A stretch of DNA of 64,000 bases from JAAURS01 sp044923475 (lineage in GTDB: Bacteria > Cyanobacteriota > Cyanobacteriia > Thermosynechococcales > Thermosynechococcaceae), in the NCBI RefSeq assembly GCF_044923475.1, contig NZ_CP137338.1:1488001-1552000 (forward strand), in the 5' to 3' direction. A model generated the notes under the pieces. The model ran no database searches. It was not told the origin of the DNA and worked only from the letters and a program-made list of their open reading frames with translations. Position numbers and translations under genes: made by a program. Positions 1 to 9,186 of the stretch are shown here, one piece after another. Each line of letters begins with the position of its first letter. Position 1 is the first letter of the stretch.

Positions 1-322
1 CATGCACAAAAAGATCTTCAAGCATAGGAATATTTAATTTGGGCTTGCGATTGCATTCGTCTCAAAAGAGATCGATGCTAATCTTTCAAGCCAAGCAATC
101 TTTGGGTTGCCACACAAAATTTTAATAACAACTACTATCTATCTCAACGTTAGATAGCCTTCAGTCGCTATACCCCCCCACGTCCAGCCGATCTTTTCCC
201 CCCGTCATCAGCTGTCTCATGGTTATTTTACCAACTTAGTCTTTTTTTCTCCAAAGTGTCAATAGACGTCAATCCAGTACCCTATAAAGATTAAGCTGTA
301 TTTACACTGTCTATACATTTAT

Positions 323-366
323 CTCGGTTCAAACTTTTCTCAGAAAGGTTTGAACCGAGGTTTATT
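323..366 (+). terminator. intrinsic terminator-like hairpin
   Basis: Perfect 12-bp inverted repeat (CTCGGTTCAAAC at 323-334, GTTTGAACCGAG at 348-359), extended by an inner TTTCT/AGAAA pairing and followed by a T-rich stretch. It would end a plus-strand transcript from left of the window, but no gene is visible in bases 1-322. Confidence 0.55.
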
Positions 367-653
367 TTACTTCTAGGTTACGAGTAGTTGTCGCACTTTT
401 ACCCCTTGGGATAGCGATGGGCTGCCTCTGTAATAAGAAAGGGGCTATCAGTTCTTCCTCTCTGCACGTACCCGAATCGTTCGACGGACAACGTTGACTG
501 GCGATCTTAAAGAAACTCAGATAAGAGGTTGCTGAAAAAGGAACGAAGCAGGGCCTCGCTTACTTCAACCCAAATATTTTGGGCGCCATCGAAATAGCCC
601 AATCCCGACAGCACCAGTTTATTGCCTGCAACTTACTCGAATAAGGGTTTGGC
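367..653. other. intergenic, nothing recognised
   Basis: No open frame with coding character, tRNA or repeat is seen between the hairpin and the stop codon of dnaE. The same holds for bases 1-322. Confidence 0.5.
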
Positions 654-2000
654 TCAGGCAACAGGTACATTTTGCATTAAGCCGTAGGCCATCGCCTTAA
701 ACCCCGCCCTATTTAGGGCTTCGACAGTTGCTGTTTCGTCTGGCACTCTAAACTGCACGCCCAAACGCACCAGTTGGTTTTGACTGACGCCTTTGATTTT
801 TGCAACTACCGCTACCTTAGGGCTGCCACCTTCCTCTACTTGCGATCGCAGAACTTCTTTGAGTTGTTGTTGGCGCTGAATATTGGCTGCATCCTGAGCG
901 GGAATCTCGACCATCACGAACCGAACGTCTTCAATGGGTTCGGCGTCTTCGATAATAAACTGGGTCCGCTCGTCCCGTCGGTCTACTTTCCCCCACACCA
1001 TCAAGCGACGGTCGGCTGCGATATGCTGGCTGATGCGCTCTAAGCTTTTGGGAAAGATCACGGCTTCTGCTTTGCCCGTCAGGTCTTCGAGCTGCACGAT
1101 CGCCATGCGATCGCCCTTTTTAGTGACAATCGGCTTTACTTCCGTCAGCAGCACGATGGCGCTGAGGGTGATGTTATCGGCTTGGGTATCCAAGTGGCTG
1201 AGGCTGACGGGTGCCATGATGCGAGAAGGTTGCTCGATTTCGCGCAGAGGGTGGTTGGAGATATAAAACCCCAGCAGATCTTTTTCGAGTTTTAGCTTTT
1301 CACCCTCGGGAAAATCTACAACGGGAGCGGCTTTGGGAGCGGTATCGATGCTTGAGGGCGCACCCTCGTTGCTGCCCATCATGTCAAACAGATTGCCTTG
1401 ACCGACTGCGCGATCGCGGGCGCGGGATTGGACCCAGTCTAAAATGACATCCAGATCTTGGCTGAGTTGATTGCGATTGGGATCTAGACAGTCCATGGCG
1501 CCGCAGTGGATTAATGCTTCTAGGGCGCGGCGGTTGACGATTTTGGGATCGATGCGATCGCAGAGGTCGGCCAAGGACTGAAAGGGGCCTCCCACCTCCC
1601 GCGCTGCCAAGATATTTTCGATCGCCCCTTGGCCGACATTGCGAACGGCTGAAAAGCCAAACAAAATACTCGTTTCTAGGGGCGTAAAATCTACGCCAGA
1701 TTGGTTGATGTGGGGCGGATCGACTCCAATGCCCATGTTGAGACAGGTCGTAATGTAGCGCGGAATCTTATCTTGATCGCCGCTGTTGGCAGTTAGCAGG
1801 GCGGCCATGTACTCTACGGGGTAATTGGCCTTCAGGTAGGCGGTTTGATAGGTGACGTATCCGTAGGCCGTGGAGTGAGATTTATTAAAGCAGTTGGACG
1901 CCACCAAGCCGGACTGGACCGCGAAGTTATGATCCTGCGCTAAGCCTAGGTCGTAGACGGGTTGGAACCCCAGCGATCGCCGTCTAATAATCTTTACCAC
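654..2000 (-). CDS. dnaE: DNA polymerase III alpha subunit, C-terminal part with C-intein (split DnaE)
   Basis: This encodes the C-terminal half of the replicative polymerase catalytic subunit, made as a separate polypeptide and trans-spliced to an N-terminal half encoded elsewhere. Residues 1-36 are the C-intein, ending in the splice junction ASN|CFN. Residues 37-448 are the C-extein, starting CFNKSHSTAYGYVTYQ and carrying the OB-fold region near residues 290-370. The frame stays open to an ATG at 2159, but I place the start at a GTG at 2000: it follows a GGAGG motif by about 10 bases and gives an intein half of exactly the usual 36 residues. The 53 upstream codons match no DnaE sequence I know. 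It stands alone, with no neighbour in the same operon. Split DnaE inteins are well established in cyanobacteria. Confidence 0.95.
   Translation of the reverse strand: MVKIIRRRSLGFQPVYDLGLAQDHNFAVQSGLVASNCFNKSHSTAYGYVTYQTAYLKANYPVEYMAALLTANSGDQDKIPRYITTCLNMGIGVDPPHINQSGVDFTPLETSILFGFSAVRNVGQGAIENILAAREVGGPFQSLADLCDRIDPKIVNRRALEALIHCGAMDCLDPNRNQLSQDLDVILDWVQSRARDRAVGQGNLFDMMGSNEGAPSSIDTAPKAAPVVDFPEGEKLKLEKDLLGFYISNHPLREIEQPSRIMAPVSLSHLDTQADNITLSAIVLLTEVKPIVTKKGDRMAIVQLEDLTGKAEAVIFPKSLERISQHIAADRRLMVWGKVDRRDERTQFIIEDAEPIEDVRFVMVEIPAQDAANIQRQQQLKEVLRSQVEEGGSPKVAVVAKIKGVSQNQLVRLGVQFRVPDETATVEALNRAGFKAMAYGLMQNVPVA
1893..2000 (-). other. C-terminal half of split DnaE intein
   Basis: 36 codons from MVKIIRRRSLG to the terminal ASN, followed by extein Cys+1 (codon 1890-1892). 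The DHNF motif of the C-intein and the terminal Asn needed for cyclisation are present, so trans-splicing should be functional if the N-part exists elsewhere in the genome. Confidence 0.93.
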
Positions 2001-2263
2001 CGCGCTTTTTCCTCCAGGTACTTGAGTGGAGAGACCGCAACGTTCGATCTTCTCCCATATCCGCTTCAGTTCAAACCTATTGCCTGTCCTAGAAGGTTGC
2101 GGCAATTGCTTCAAAATTATTGCAATGATTGTTGCCTCTCTACCAAATTTTACTCGCATTCAAGATAAATCTGGCTCATGACGAGATCTTGCTGGCGCTG
2201 GACGTTCTCGCACTTCAACGCTTATTCCAAGGCGATCGATACAAACGCGCTTGTCCTGACATA
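2001..2263. other. intergenic between rpmE terminator and dnaE
   Basis: No recognised gene. On the minus strand an open frame runs in from 2159 into dnaE; it looks like chance or relic coding. The region holds the GGAGG ribosome-binding site of dnaE at about 2011-2015. Confidence 0.4.
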
Positions 2264-2295
2264 GCAAAAAGGTGCCCTTCGCAAAAAGGACACCT
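2264..2295 (-). terminator. terminator of the ribosomal protein cluster
   Basis: Ten-base-pair stem (2270-2279 with 2286-2295, one G-U pair), followed on the minus strand by a run of five T. It lies just past rpmE and is the only clear intrinsic terminator seen in the 16-kb cluster. Confidence 0.8.
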
Positions 2296-2329
2296 CTATT
2301 CAAGCCAGTTAATGCAAGCAGGGAGTGAT

Positions 2330-2536
2330 TTACTTCATGCCATACTTGCGCTTGAATCGCTCGACGCGACCTTCGGTATCGATTAACTTCTGGGTACCAG
2401 TATAAAATGGGTGGTTCCCAGACCAAATATCTACATTGAGTTCGGGTCTTGTCGACCCAACCGTCATCACCACTTCGCCATCGCAAAAAACCTTGGCTTC
2501 GGGGTACCATTCGGGGTGAATTCCAGGCTTTGCCAT
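2330..2536 (-). CDS. rpmE: 50S ribosomal protein bL31
   Basis: 68 residues starting MAKPGIHPEWYPEAKV, a full-length bL31 of the large subunit central protuberance and B1 bridge. The zinc-binding CxxC pairs of C+ paralogues are absent; only a single Cys (C18) remains, so this is the zinc-independent form usual in cyanobacteria. It is the last gene of the cluster, about 50 bases after rpsI and before the terminator. Confidence 0.96.
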   Translation of the reverse strand: MAKPGIHPEWYPEAKVFCDGEVVMTVGSTRPELNVDIWSGNHPFYTGTQKLIDTEGRVERFKRKYGMK

Positions 2537-2588
2537 CGTCCTATCTCCTATTTGCTTGCAACAAAAACCGACAAATCCAAATCCAGAT

Positions 2589-3002
2589 TTAACGCTTCGA
2601 GTACTGAGGCGCTTTTCGGGCCTTGCGAAGACCGTACTTTCTCCGCTCCTTCGCGCGGGGATCGCGGGTCAAGTAACCTTCAATTTTTAAAGGTTTGCGA
2701 TTATCGGGGTCGAGCTGACAGAGCGCCCGCGCTACACCCATTCGGATTGAATCTGCCTGTCCGGTCAATCCACCACCCTTCGCATTGGCGATAATATCGT
2801 ATTCGCCTTCTAGGCCCAAGGTTTCTAAAGGAGCCTTAGCCAAAGAAAGATAAGTCGGATTGAACTGAAGGTACTCTTCTCCAGGCTTGCCGTTGACGAT
2901 CAGCTTTCCCGTTCCAGGCACCAAACGCACGCGAACGATCGATGTTTTACGGCGGCCCGTGCCAGCGTAAGAAACGCGCTTGGAAGAATCAGTCGTTTGC
3001 AT
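2589..3002 (-). CDS. rpsI: 30S ribosomal protein uS9
   Basis: 137 residues with the conserved GRRKTS motif near the N-terminus, the GGGLTGQADSIRMG core and the basic C-terminal tail ending SKR, which reaches the P-site tRNA in the 30S head. Its ATG shares one base with the stop codon of rplM (TAATG), which implies translational coupling in the rplM-rpsI pair. Confidence 0.97.
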   Translation of the reverse strand: MQTTDSSKRVSYAGTGRRKTSIVRVRLVPGTGKLIVNGKPGEEYLQFNPTYLSLAKAPLETLGLEGEYDIIANAKGGGLTGQADSIRMGVARALCQLDPDNRKPLKIEGYLTRDPRAKERRKYGLRKARKAPQYSKR

Positions 3003-3457
3003 TATTGGTTCGCTCCTGGAATAGTTTCAATCTTCAAAATTTCTGGCTGCTGGGATTGGTGGGGATGATCTGGGCCAGCATAGACCTTGAGCTTGGTAAA
3101 GAGCTGGCGACCCAGGCTGTTCTTAGGCAGCATCCCTTTAACGGCTTTCTCGACGATCCGTTCCGGCAGACGCTTTTGCAGATCGGCAAAGGTTTCTTCC
3201 TTCATTCCGCCAGGGCGACCGGAGTGGCGACGGTAAAGCTTTTGCTCGCTCTTTTTGCCCGTCACGCCCACCTTATCGGCGTTGATGACGATCACAAAAT
3301 CGCCCGTGTCCATGAACGGCGTGTAGTGGGGCTTATTTTTGCCGCGCAGCACCATTGCAATCTGAGTGGCCAAGCGACCCAAACGCTGGTCGGCAGCGTC
3401 TACGACGTACCATTTTTGGTCGGCAGCGGCAGCGGTCGGTAAGTGAGTTTTTTCCAT
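3002..3457 (-). CDS. rplM: 50S ribosomal protein uL13
   Basis: 151 residues. The DAADQRLGRLATQIA segment and the GMLPKNSLGRQLFTKLKVYAG signature identify uL13, an early-assembly large-subunit protein. It overlaps rpsI by one base downstream and follows truA by 46 bases. Confidence 0.97.
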   Translation of the reverse strand: MEKTHLPTAAAADQKWYVVDAADQRLGRLATQIAMVLRGKNKPHYTPFMDTGDFVIVINADKVGVTGKKSEQKLYRRHSGRPGGMKEETFADLQKRLPERIVEKAVKGMLPKNSLGRQLFTKLKVYAGPDHPHQSQQPEILKIETIPGANQ

Positions 3458-3503
3458 TGTCTATCTCAATTCGGGCTTCAAAACGTTGATACATGTCGGT
3501 CGG

Positions 3504-4379
3504 CTAGGAGACTGAACCGACATAAAGATGGGTGGTTGGCGGGTCCGACAACACGAAGTTAGGGAAGGTATCAAACCAAACCTCTGGCGGGAATGGGAAG
3601 TCTGGGTACCCCACCCTCAGCAAACACAGTCCCTTTGCAGGGGCGGCGTGTTTGACTTCATGGCGCTGCTCTGTTTGCCAGATTTCAGTGAAGGCTTCCG
3701 GCGATCGCAGTCCCGCCCCCACCTGTACCAGCTGCCCCACCAGCAGCCGCATCATGCCGTACAAAAAGCCGCTGGCCTGAACCTCAATCTGAAGCAGCGA
3801 CCCAGCCCCGACATTCGTCACAGGCTCGCAGCTTGCGGCTTGGACGTCCACCCAAGAATGCCGTCGGCTGGATCCCGCTCGGTGAAATGCTGAGAGGTGA
3901 TGGCGACCCACCAACGGCTTCAGGGCAAACTGCATCCGTTCGACATCTAAAGGGTGGTGGTAGTAGTGCCAAGTGTAGGGTTGCAAAAACAGATTCGGAC
4001 GGGCATCTCTATAAAGCGTATAGCGGTAGCGCCGCCACAGCGCCGAAAACCGAGCGTGCCAGCTTGAGGACACCGCTGCCGAAGCGCGAATTAAAACATC
4101 GTCCGGCAGCCGCGCGTTCAAAACGCTGGCCCAACGAGCTGGCGGAATGGGTGACGCCACCTCAAAGTGCGCCACCTGAGCCGCTGCATGAACCCCCGTG
4201 TCCGTCCGTCCCGCACCGTGAAGCGTTACGGGATAGCCAACCACAGATGCGATCGCCTGTTCGATGTCCGCCTGAACGCTCCGGTGATGAGGCTGACGCT
4301 GCCAACCGTGAAAGCGAGTGCCCAGGTACTGAATGACCAGGGCAACGCGTTGCACGGAAGGAAGAATCGTAGACACCAT
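3504..4379 (-). CDS. truA: tRNA pseudouridine(38-40) synthase TruA
   Basis: 291 residues. It converts U38-U40 of the tRNA anticodon stem-loop to pseudouridine. The catalytic motif GAGRTDTGVHA is present with the nucleophile Asp at about residue 60, along with the conserved YLGTRFHGWQ near the N-terminus and FLYGMMRLLVG near residue 205. It lies between rplQ and rplM, a common cyanobacterial order, 41 bases after rplQ, and is probably co-transcribed. Confidence 0.96.
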   Translation of the reverse strand: MVSTILPSVQRVALVIQYLGTRFHGWQRQPHHRSVQADIEQAIASVVGYPVTLHGAGRTDTGVHAAAQVAHFEVASPIPPARWASVLNARLPDDVLIRASAAVSSSWHARFSALWRRYRYTLYRDARPNLFLQPYTWHYYHHPLDVERMQFALKPLVGRHHLSAFHRAGSSRRHSWVDVQAASCEPVTNVGAGSLLQIEVQASGFLYGMMRLLVGQLVQVGAGLRSPEAFTEIWQTEQRHEVKHAAPAKGLCLLRVGYPDFPFPPEVWFDTFPNFVLSDPPTTHLYVGSVS

Positions 4380-4420
4380 AAATTTGCGGCGTTTGCTTTG
4401 TGCCAGGAGTTTTTGCTGGC

Positions 4421-4771
4421 TTAGGTTAGCTCGATGATGGACATTTCGGCAGCGTCGCCGCGACGGGGCACGGTGCGGATAATGCGGGTATATCCCCCAT
4501 TCCGGTTCCCGTAGCGCTCGTTCACCGTCTCAAACAGGGCATGGACGAGCTGCTTGTCGTAGATGTAACCTAACGCTCGTCTTCGAGCTGCAAGGGTTCC
4601 TTCTTTGGCCAAGGTGATCATATGCTCTGCTTCAGAACGCACTGCACGCGCTCTTGCCTTGGTGGTCGTAATCCGACCGTGACGGATCAGCTCTGTCGTT
4701 AAGGCTCTCAGCAACGCTTTGCGCTGATCGGCGGGTTTACTTAATTGATGCACGCGACAACGATGACGCAT
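4421..4771 (-). CDS. rplQ: 50S ribosomal protein bL17
   Basis: 116 residues starting MRHRCRVHQLSKPADQRKAL, a full-length bL17 that lies near the exit of the peptide tunnel. It follows rpoA by 18 bases, the usual rpoA-rplQ pairing. Confidence 0.97.
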   Translation of the reverse strand: MRHRCRVHQLSKPADQRKALLRALTTELIRHGRITTTKARARAVRSEAEHMITLAKEGTLAARRRALGYIYDKQLVHALFETVNERYGNRNGGYTRIIRTVPRRGDAAEMSIIELT

Positions 4772-4789
4772 ATCGACCTATTCCCTTTA

Positions 4790-5737
4790 CTACGTGTTTT
4801 TTGAAGCCTTTTCCAAAGGAAGCGTGATGCCCAAATGAATTTGGAGCGCTTCAATGACTTCTTCGGCAGACTTTGCGCCAAAGTTTTTAATCTCGAGAAG
4901 ATCTTCTTGAGAATACTCCAACAGATCGGCAACGCTGTTGATCTGAGCGCGCTTGAGGCAGTTGTAAGCCCGTACCGATAGGTTTAATCCCTCAATGGGA
5001 ATTTGATTGGTTTCGTCTTCCGGCGCGATCGTCACATCTTCGGTGGGTCGGTAGGTGACATCCTTAAGGGGGTTGAATAAATCCACCAAAATGGAAGCTG
5101 CCTGACTCAGCGCTTCTTGAGGGGTCAAACTTCCGTTGGTCCACATCTCAATAATGAGGCGATCTTTCTCCATAGAACCGCCCACGCGCGCGTCTTCAAC
5201 GGAGTAGTTGACTTTCCGCACCGGCATGAAGATGGCGTCGATCTGCAAAAAGTCAAGAGCGACGTTCTCGTCTCGATTTTTTTCGACCGGACGATACCCT
5301 TTTCCCTGCTCGATCTTAAACTCCATCTCTAGGATGGCATCGGGGGCTAGGGTGGCCACATACTGGTCCGGGCTGATCACCTCGACATCTGCAGAAAGCT
5401 CGAAATCTTTAGCCGTAACGGTCGCGGGTCCCTTCACAAAAAGCCGTCCGATTTGAGTCTCAGGACTGTGACTATTGAGGACCAACTGCTTCATGCTCAG
5501 CAGTACGTCTAGAACATCCTCGCGGACGCCAGGTATGGCAGCAAACTCATGATTCACGCCCGCGATGCGAACGGAGGTCACGGCTGTGCCCGATAAGTTA
5601 GACAGCAAAACCCGCCGCAAAGCGTTTCCCACTGTAGTTCCCTGACCGCGATCTAGCGGCTCGAGCACAAACTTGCCGTACTGGCTATAATCTGCGTCCA
5701 CTCTCGATTCAATACATTCAACCTGAAATTGCGCCAC
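4790..5737 (-). CDS. rpoA: DNA-directed RNA polymerase subunit alpha
   Basis: 315 residues. The N-terminal domain (about 1-230) drives dimerisation and assembly with beta and beta'; it contains GTTVGNALRRVLLSNLSGTA. After a linker rich in acidic residues, the C-terminal domain (about 248-305) holds the helix-hairpin-helix LLEIKNFGAKSAEEV used for UP-element and activator contacts. The length is normal for cyanobacteria. A 119-base gap separates it from rpsK. Confidence 0.98.
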   Translation of the reverse strand: MAQFQVECIESRVDADYSQYGKFVLEPLDRGQGTTVGNALRRVLLSNLSGTAVTSVRIAGVNHEFAAIPGVREDVLDVLLSMKQLVLNSHSPETQIGRLFVKGPATVTAKDFELSADVEVISPDQYVATLAPDAILEMEFKIEQGKGYRPVEKNRDENVALDFLQIDAIFMPVRKVNYSVEDARVGGSMEKDRLIIEMWTNGSLTPQEALSQAASILVDLFNPLKDVTYRPTEDVTIAPEDETNQIPIEGLNLSVRAYNCLKRAQINSVADLLEYSQEDLLEIKNFGAKSAEEVIEALQIHLGITLPLEKASKNT

Positions 5738-5856
5738 GTGAAACCCTCTCTTGTTGCTTGCCTTTATGCGCCTGTAAAAGCCAATGAACTACGTCCGAGC
5801 GCTCGATAAACAGTTATAAAACCCGCGCTCAGACGGAAACACTGCCCGATCCGGCG

Positions 5857-6249
5857 TTAAACGCGTCTACGCTTGGGTGGACGGCAGCCGTTATGGGGAA
5901 TCGGCGTTACATCTCGAATTAACGTAATTTCGAGTCCGGCACCTTGAAGGGCGCGGATCGCGGTTTCTCGGCCTGCACCTGGCCCGCTGACCATCACTTC
6001 AATTTGCCGCATCCCTTGATCGATGGCGCGTCGAGCTGCGCCTTCCGATGCGGTTTGGGCTGCAAAAGGGGTCCCTTTCTTGGCTCCCTTGAAGCCGCTA
6101 GAACCAGCCGATGCCCAAGAAATGACTTCGCCATTGGCATCGGAGATTGTGACGATGGTGTTATTAAACGTGGATTGGATGTGAGCCACGCCGTTGGGGA
6201 CGTTTCGCTTTTGCTTGCGGCTGGAGGATCGTTTCGATTGTTGCGCCAT
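5857..6249 (-). CDS. rpsK: 30S ribosomal protein uS11
   Basis: 130 residues with the GVAHIQSTFNNTIVTISD motif and the C-terminal signature ending CRPPKRRRV. It is a platform protein of the small subunit next to the Shine-Dalgarno helix, placed between rpsM and rpoA as in the alpha operon. Confidence 0.97.
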   Translation of the reverse strand: MAQQSKRSSSRKQKRNVPNGVAHIQSTFNNTIVTISDANGEVISWASAGSSGFKGAKKGTPFAAQTASEGAARRAIDQGMRQIEVMVSGPGAGRETAIRALQGAGLEITLIRDVTPIPHNGCRPPKRRRV

Positions 6250-6310
6250 ATCGGTTCTTTAACTGTTATCGAAGCAGACTACGCTAAAACTGGAAAAGGG
6301 AATGGAAAGA

Positions 6311-6688
6311 CTATTTCTTCACTGCCTTTTTCTTCCCGGCCACGGTCCGACGACCGCCGCGACGGGTTCTGGCATTGGTGCGGGTCCGCTGACCTCGAAC
6401 GGGCAAGCCCAAACGATGGCGGCGGCCTCTATAGGTGCCAATGTCCATCAATCGCTTAATGTTCATGGACTCAAATCGTCGGAGATCCCCTTCGATTTGA
6501 TATTCTTCAACGGCACCCCGCAGGGAAGAAATTTCCGCGTCGGATAGTTCTTTGATGCGGGTATCGGGATTAACGCCCGTCTTCGCCAAGATGGCGTGCG
6601 ATCGCGACAAGCCAATTCCAAAAATGTAGGTCAGACCAATCTCAACGCGCTTGTCCCGTGGAAGGTCAACTCCGGCAATACGTGCCAC
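6311..6688 (-). CDS. rpsM: 30S ribosomal protein uS13
   Basis: 125 residues. MARIAGVDLPRDKRVEIGLTY, the helix-two-turn-helix region and the basic GQRTRTNARTRRG tail are all present. It sits in the 30S head and contacts the P-site tRNA and uL5. rpmJ lies 75 bases upstream. Confidence 0.97.
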   Translation of the reverse strand: MARIAGVDLPRDKRVEIGLTYIFGIGLSRSHAILAKTGVNPDTRIKELSDAEISSLRGAVEEYQIEGDLRRFESMNIKRLMDIGTYRGRRHRLGLPVRGQRTRTNARTRRGGRRTVAGKKKAVKK

Positions 6689-6762
6689 GCTATGTTTATC
6701 TCCTTTGCGGATACGTTACTAATACACGGCCCCCAGAAGGGCAAATCGAAGGGCAAATCGAA

Positions 6763-6876
6763 TTAACCTTGACGCTGCTTGTGCTTGGGGTTAGAACAAA
6801 TCACCATGACGCGACCCCGCCGCCGGATCACGCGGCACTTGTCGCAAATTTTACGGACGGATGCGCGAACTTTCAT
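6763..6876 (-). CDS. rpmJ: 50S ribosomal protein bL36
   Basis: A 37-residue gene read directly from the sequence: MKVRASVRKICDKCRVIRRR, then GRVMVICSNPKHKQRQG. It keeps the zinc-ribbon ligands (CDKC, then C and H). The position between infA and rpsM is the conserved one. Confidence 0.95.
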   Translation of the reverse strand: MKVRASVRKICDKCRVIRRRGRVMVICSNPKHKQRQG

Positions 6877-6963
6877 GACTATTTACAACTCCAAACTCGT
6901 TATTTTAGCACTATCTAAAGCTAAAGTGAATATTAAAAAAATTATGTTTTGGGCCTGACTCCA

Positions 6964-7188
6964 TTATTTTTTGCGGAGGCGGTAAGTGATCCGCCCTTTA
7001 GTCAGGTCGTAGGGGGTGAGCTCGACCTTGACGCGATCGCCGGGCAAAATCTTGATATAGTTTCGTCGAATTTTGCCGGAGATATGAGCCAAGACATTGA
7101 AGCCGTTGTCCAAATCGACGCGAAACATTGCGTTCGGCAGCGACTCGGTAACGGTTCCTTCCATCTCGATAACATCTTGTTTAGACAA
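6964..7188 (-). CDS. infA: translation initiation factor IF-1
   Basis: 74 residues starting MSKQDVIEMEGTVTESLPNA, a single S1-type OB fold that occupies the ribosomal A site during initiation. It lies 49 bases after adk and 87 bases before rpmJ. Confidence 0.97.
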   Translation of the reverse strand: MSKQDVIEMEGTVTESLPNAMFRVDLDNGFNVLAHISGKIRRNYIKILPGDRVKVELTPYDLTKGRITYRLRKK

Positions 7189-7237
7189 TGGCAGCGGCCT
7201 CCTTTAGGGGAATGCGAAACAGTGGCGAGATCTGGGG

Positions 7238-7804
7238 TTACCCTGGAAGAAAATTGTCTAGGGCAGCTTGAATGGCTTCCGTGACGTCCTCGACAGCCGC
7301 ACTCCCGTCGATATCGGTGAGCTGGTGGCGATCGCCATAGAAGCGAATCAACGGCGCGGTCTGGTCGTGGTAGACCTGCAGGCGGCGGCAAATCACCGCT
7401 TCGCTGTCGTCTTTGCGCCCGCGTCCGAGGAGCCGCTCTAGGAGCATTTCGTCGGGCACCACAAGATTGATGACGCGATCCAATCCCCGATCGATGCTAG
7501 TGAGCAGTTCGTCTAGGGCGTGAGCTTGAGGCACCGTTCGCGGAAACCCATCTAAAAGCCATCCAGGCTGGGTATCCGGCTGAACCAACCGCTCGCGAAT
7601 CAGATCGATGACTAGGTCGTCCGGCACTAGCTCCCCCCGGTCGAGATAGTCTTGGGCTTTTACACCTAAGGCCGTCTGCTCGGCTACCGCCGTTCGAAAC
7701 AGATCCCCTGTCGAAATGTGAGGTACTGCAAACCGGGTCGATAGCTCGACAGCCTGTGTTCCTTTGCCAGCCCCTGGAGGGCCAAAGATAATTAAGCTTG
7801 CCAC
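7238..7804 (-). CDS. adk: adenylate kinase
   Basis: 188 residues. It catalyses ATP + AMP = 2 ADP. The P-loop GPPGAGKGT is at residues 8-16 and the AMP-binding DGFPRT near residue 84. The LID is the short form (GRGRKDDS), without the zinc-finger insertion. The start is GTG, sharing its first G with the TAG stop of secY, so translation is coupled to secY. Confidence 0.96.
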   Translation of the reverse strand: MASLIIFGPPGAGKGTQAVELSTRFAVPHISTGDLFRTAVAEQTALGVKAQDYLDRGELVPDDLVIDLIRERLVQPDTQPGWLLDGFPRTVPQAHALDELLTSIDRGLDRVINLVVPDEMLLERLLGRGRKDDSEAVICRRLQVYHDQTAPLIRFYGDRHQLTDIDGSAAVEDVTEAIQAALDNFLPG

Positions 7805-9117
7805 TAGTCTTTCACCATTCCTTCGTAACGCTGGGAGATTACGTAGGTTTGGATTTGCTTGGCCGTATCGATCGCAACCCCCACCAAAATCAGCAGAGAG
7901 GTCGCTCCCAATCCTCTGAAGGTCGTCACCCTCGTCGCACTTTCGATCGCCGTGGGCACAATCGCAATAAATCCCAAGAATACGGCCCCCAGCAGTGTGA
8001 GTCGGTTGAGCACCTTTTCTAGATATTCCGTAGTGGCCCGACCGGGGCGAATCCCTGGAATGCTCGCGCCGCCCTTCTTCAGGTTTTGCGAAACATCCAC
8101 GGGGTTCATGACGAGGGACGAATAGAAATAGCTAAAAAATACAATCAGCGTGAGGTAGAACAGGACGTGAATCCAGGGTGTTGGGCCATTCGGAGAAAGA
8201 TAGCCCGCAATTTTCCCGATGGTTTCGTTGCCTGCAAAATTGGTGGCCAACGCACCAGGCAAAATCAGGACGGAAGATGCAAAAATAATCGGCATCACGC
8301 CGCCCTGGTTTAGGCGCAGGGGCAAGTAGCTGGTCTGCTCTCGATACATGCGGCGGCCCACTTGGCGACGCGCGTAAACGATTGGAATGCGCCGACTACC
8401 CTCTTGGACGAACACGACGCCCACGATCGTAAACAGGTACACCGTAATCAGCAGGACCACGTTACCGACGCTGACCCCGCTCTGGGTCAGGTCGATGGTC
8501 TGACTGAGGGAGGTCGGCAAGCCCGAAACGATGCTCAAAAAGATGAGCAGCGAGGCTCCGTTGCCGACGCCTCGCTCCGTAATCAGCTCGCTGACCCACA
8601 TCACAAACATAGAACCAGCCGTCAAGGCCAAAACCATTTGCCCGATAAACCAGGGGCCAGGATTTGGAACAACTCCAGGGGCAGAATTGACAAACAATGC
8701 AAATCCAACGCTCTGAGCTATGGCCCACCCTAAGGCAACGTAGCGCGTAATTTGAGAGATTTTGCGTCGGCCTGCCTCGCCCTCGTCTTTCTGGAGGCGC
8801 TCCAGGGAAGGGAGGGCGGCGGTCAAAAGTTGCATGATAATTGAGGCATTAATGAAGGGGATAATCCCCAAGGCAAAAATGCCCAAGGCCGAGAAGCCGT
8901 TGCCGGAGAAGTAGTCGAGGAACCCTAAGAATTGGTTGCTTTTGACAATCTCGGCGAAAGCAGGTCGATTGATGCCTGGAATGGGCAGGTAAATACCCAG
9001 TCGAACCAGGATCAACAGACCGATCGTGACCAATACGCGACCGCGCAGGCCGGCAGCTTGCGCCATCTGAGTAAATGTTTCTTGGGCTGACGGTGCCTTC
9101 CCTCGACTGACAACCAT
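7804..9117 (-). CDS. secY: preprotein translocase subunit SecY
   Basis: 437 residues with ten hydrophobic segments, the channel-forming subunit of SecYEG in plasma and thylakoid membranes. The plug region (GYFSGNGFSALGIFALGI, about 70-87), the translocation-associated loops and the C-terminal cytosolic tail are present. It lies 69 bases after rplO and overlaps adk by one base, the standard spc-operon position. Confidence 0.97.
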   Translation of the reverse strand: MVVSRGKAPSAQETFTQMAQAAGLRGRVLVTIGLLILVRLGIYLPIPGINRPAFAEIVKSNQFLGFLDYFSGNGFSALGIFALGIIPFINASIIMQLLTAALPSLERLQKDEGEAGRRKISQITRYVALGWAIAQSVGFALFVNSAPGVVPNPGPWFIGQMVLALTAGSMFVMWVSELITERGVGNGASLLIFLSIVSGLPTSLSQTIDLTQSGVSVGNVVLLITVYLFTIVGVVFVQEGSRRIPIVYARRQVGRRMYREQTSYLPLRLNQGGVMPIIFASSVLILPGALATNFAGNETIGKIAGYLSPNGPTPWIHVLFYLTLIVFFSYFYSSLVMNPVDVSQNLKKGGASIPGIRPGRATTEYLEKVLNRLTLLGAVFLGFIAIVPTAIESATRVTTFRGLGATSLLILVGVAIDTAKQIQTYVISQRYEGMVKD

Positions 9118-9186
9118 ATGGGGTTAACCTCTTTTATTAAATGGAAGCGGCATTAAAGCTAGATTTTCAACAAAAAAGGATGGGGC

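Noticed and set aside
3528..4336. Plus-strand open frames over truA and other ribosomal genes
   Set aside because: They are antisense shadows with arginine/proline-rich composition, no ribosome-binding site and no family similarity.
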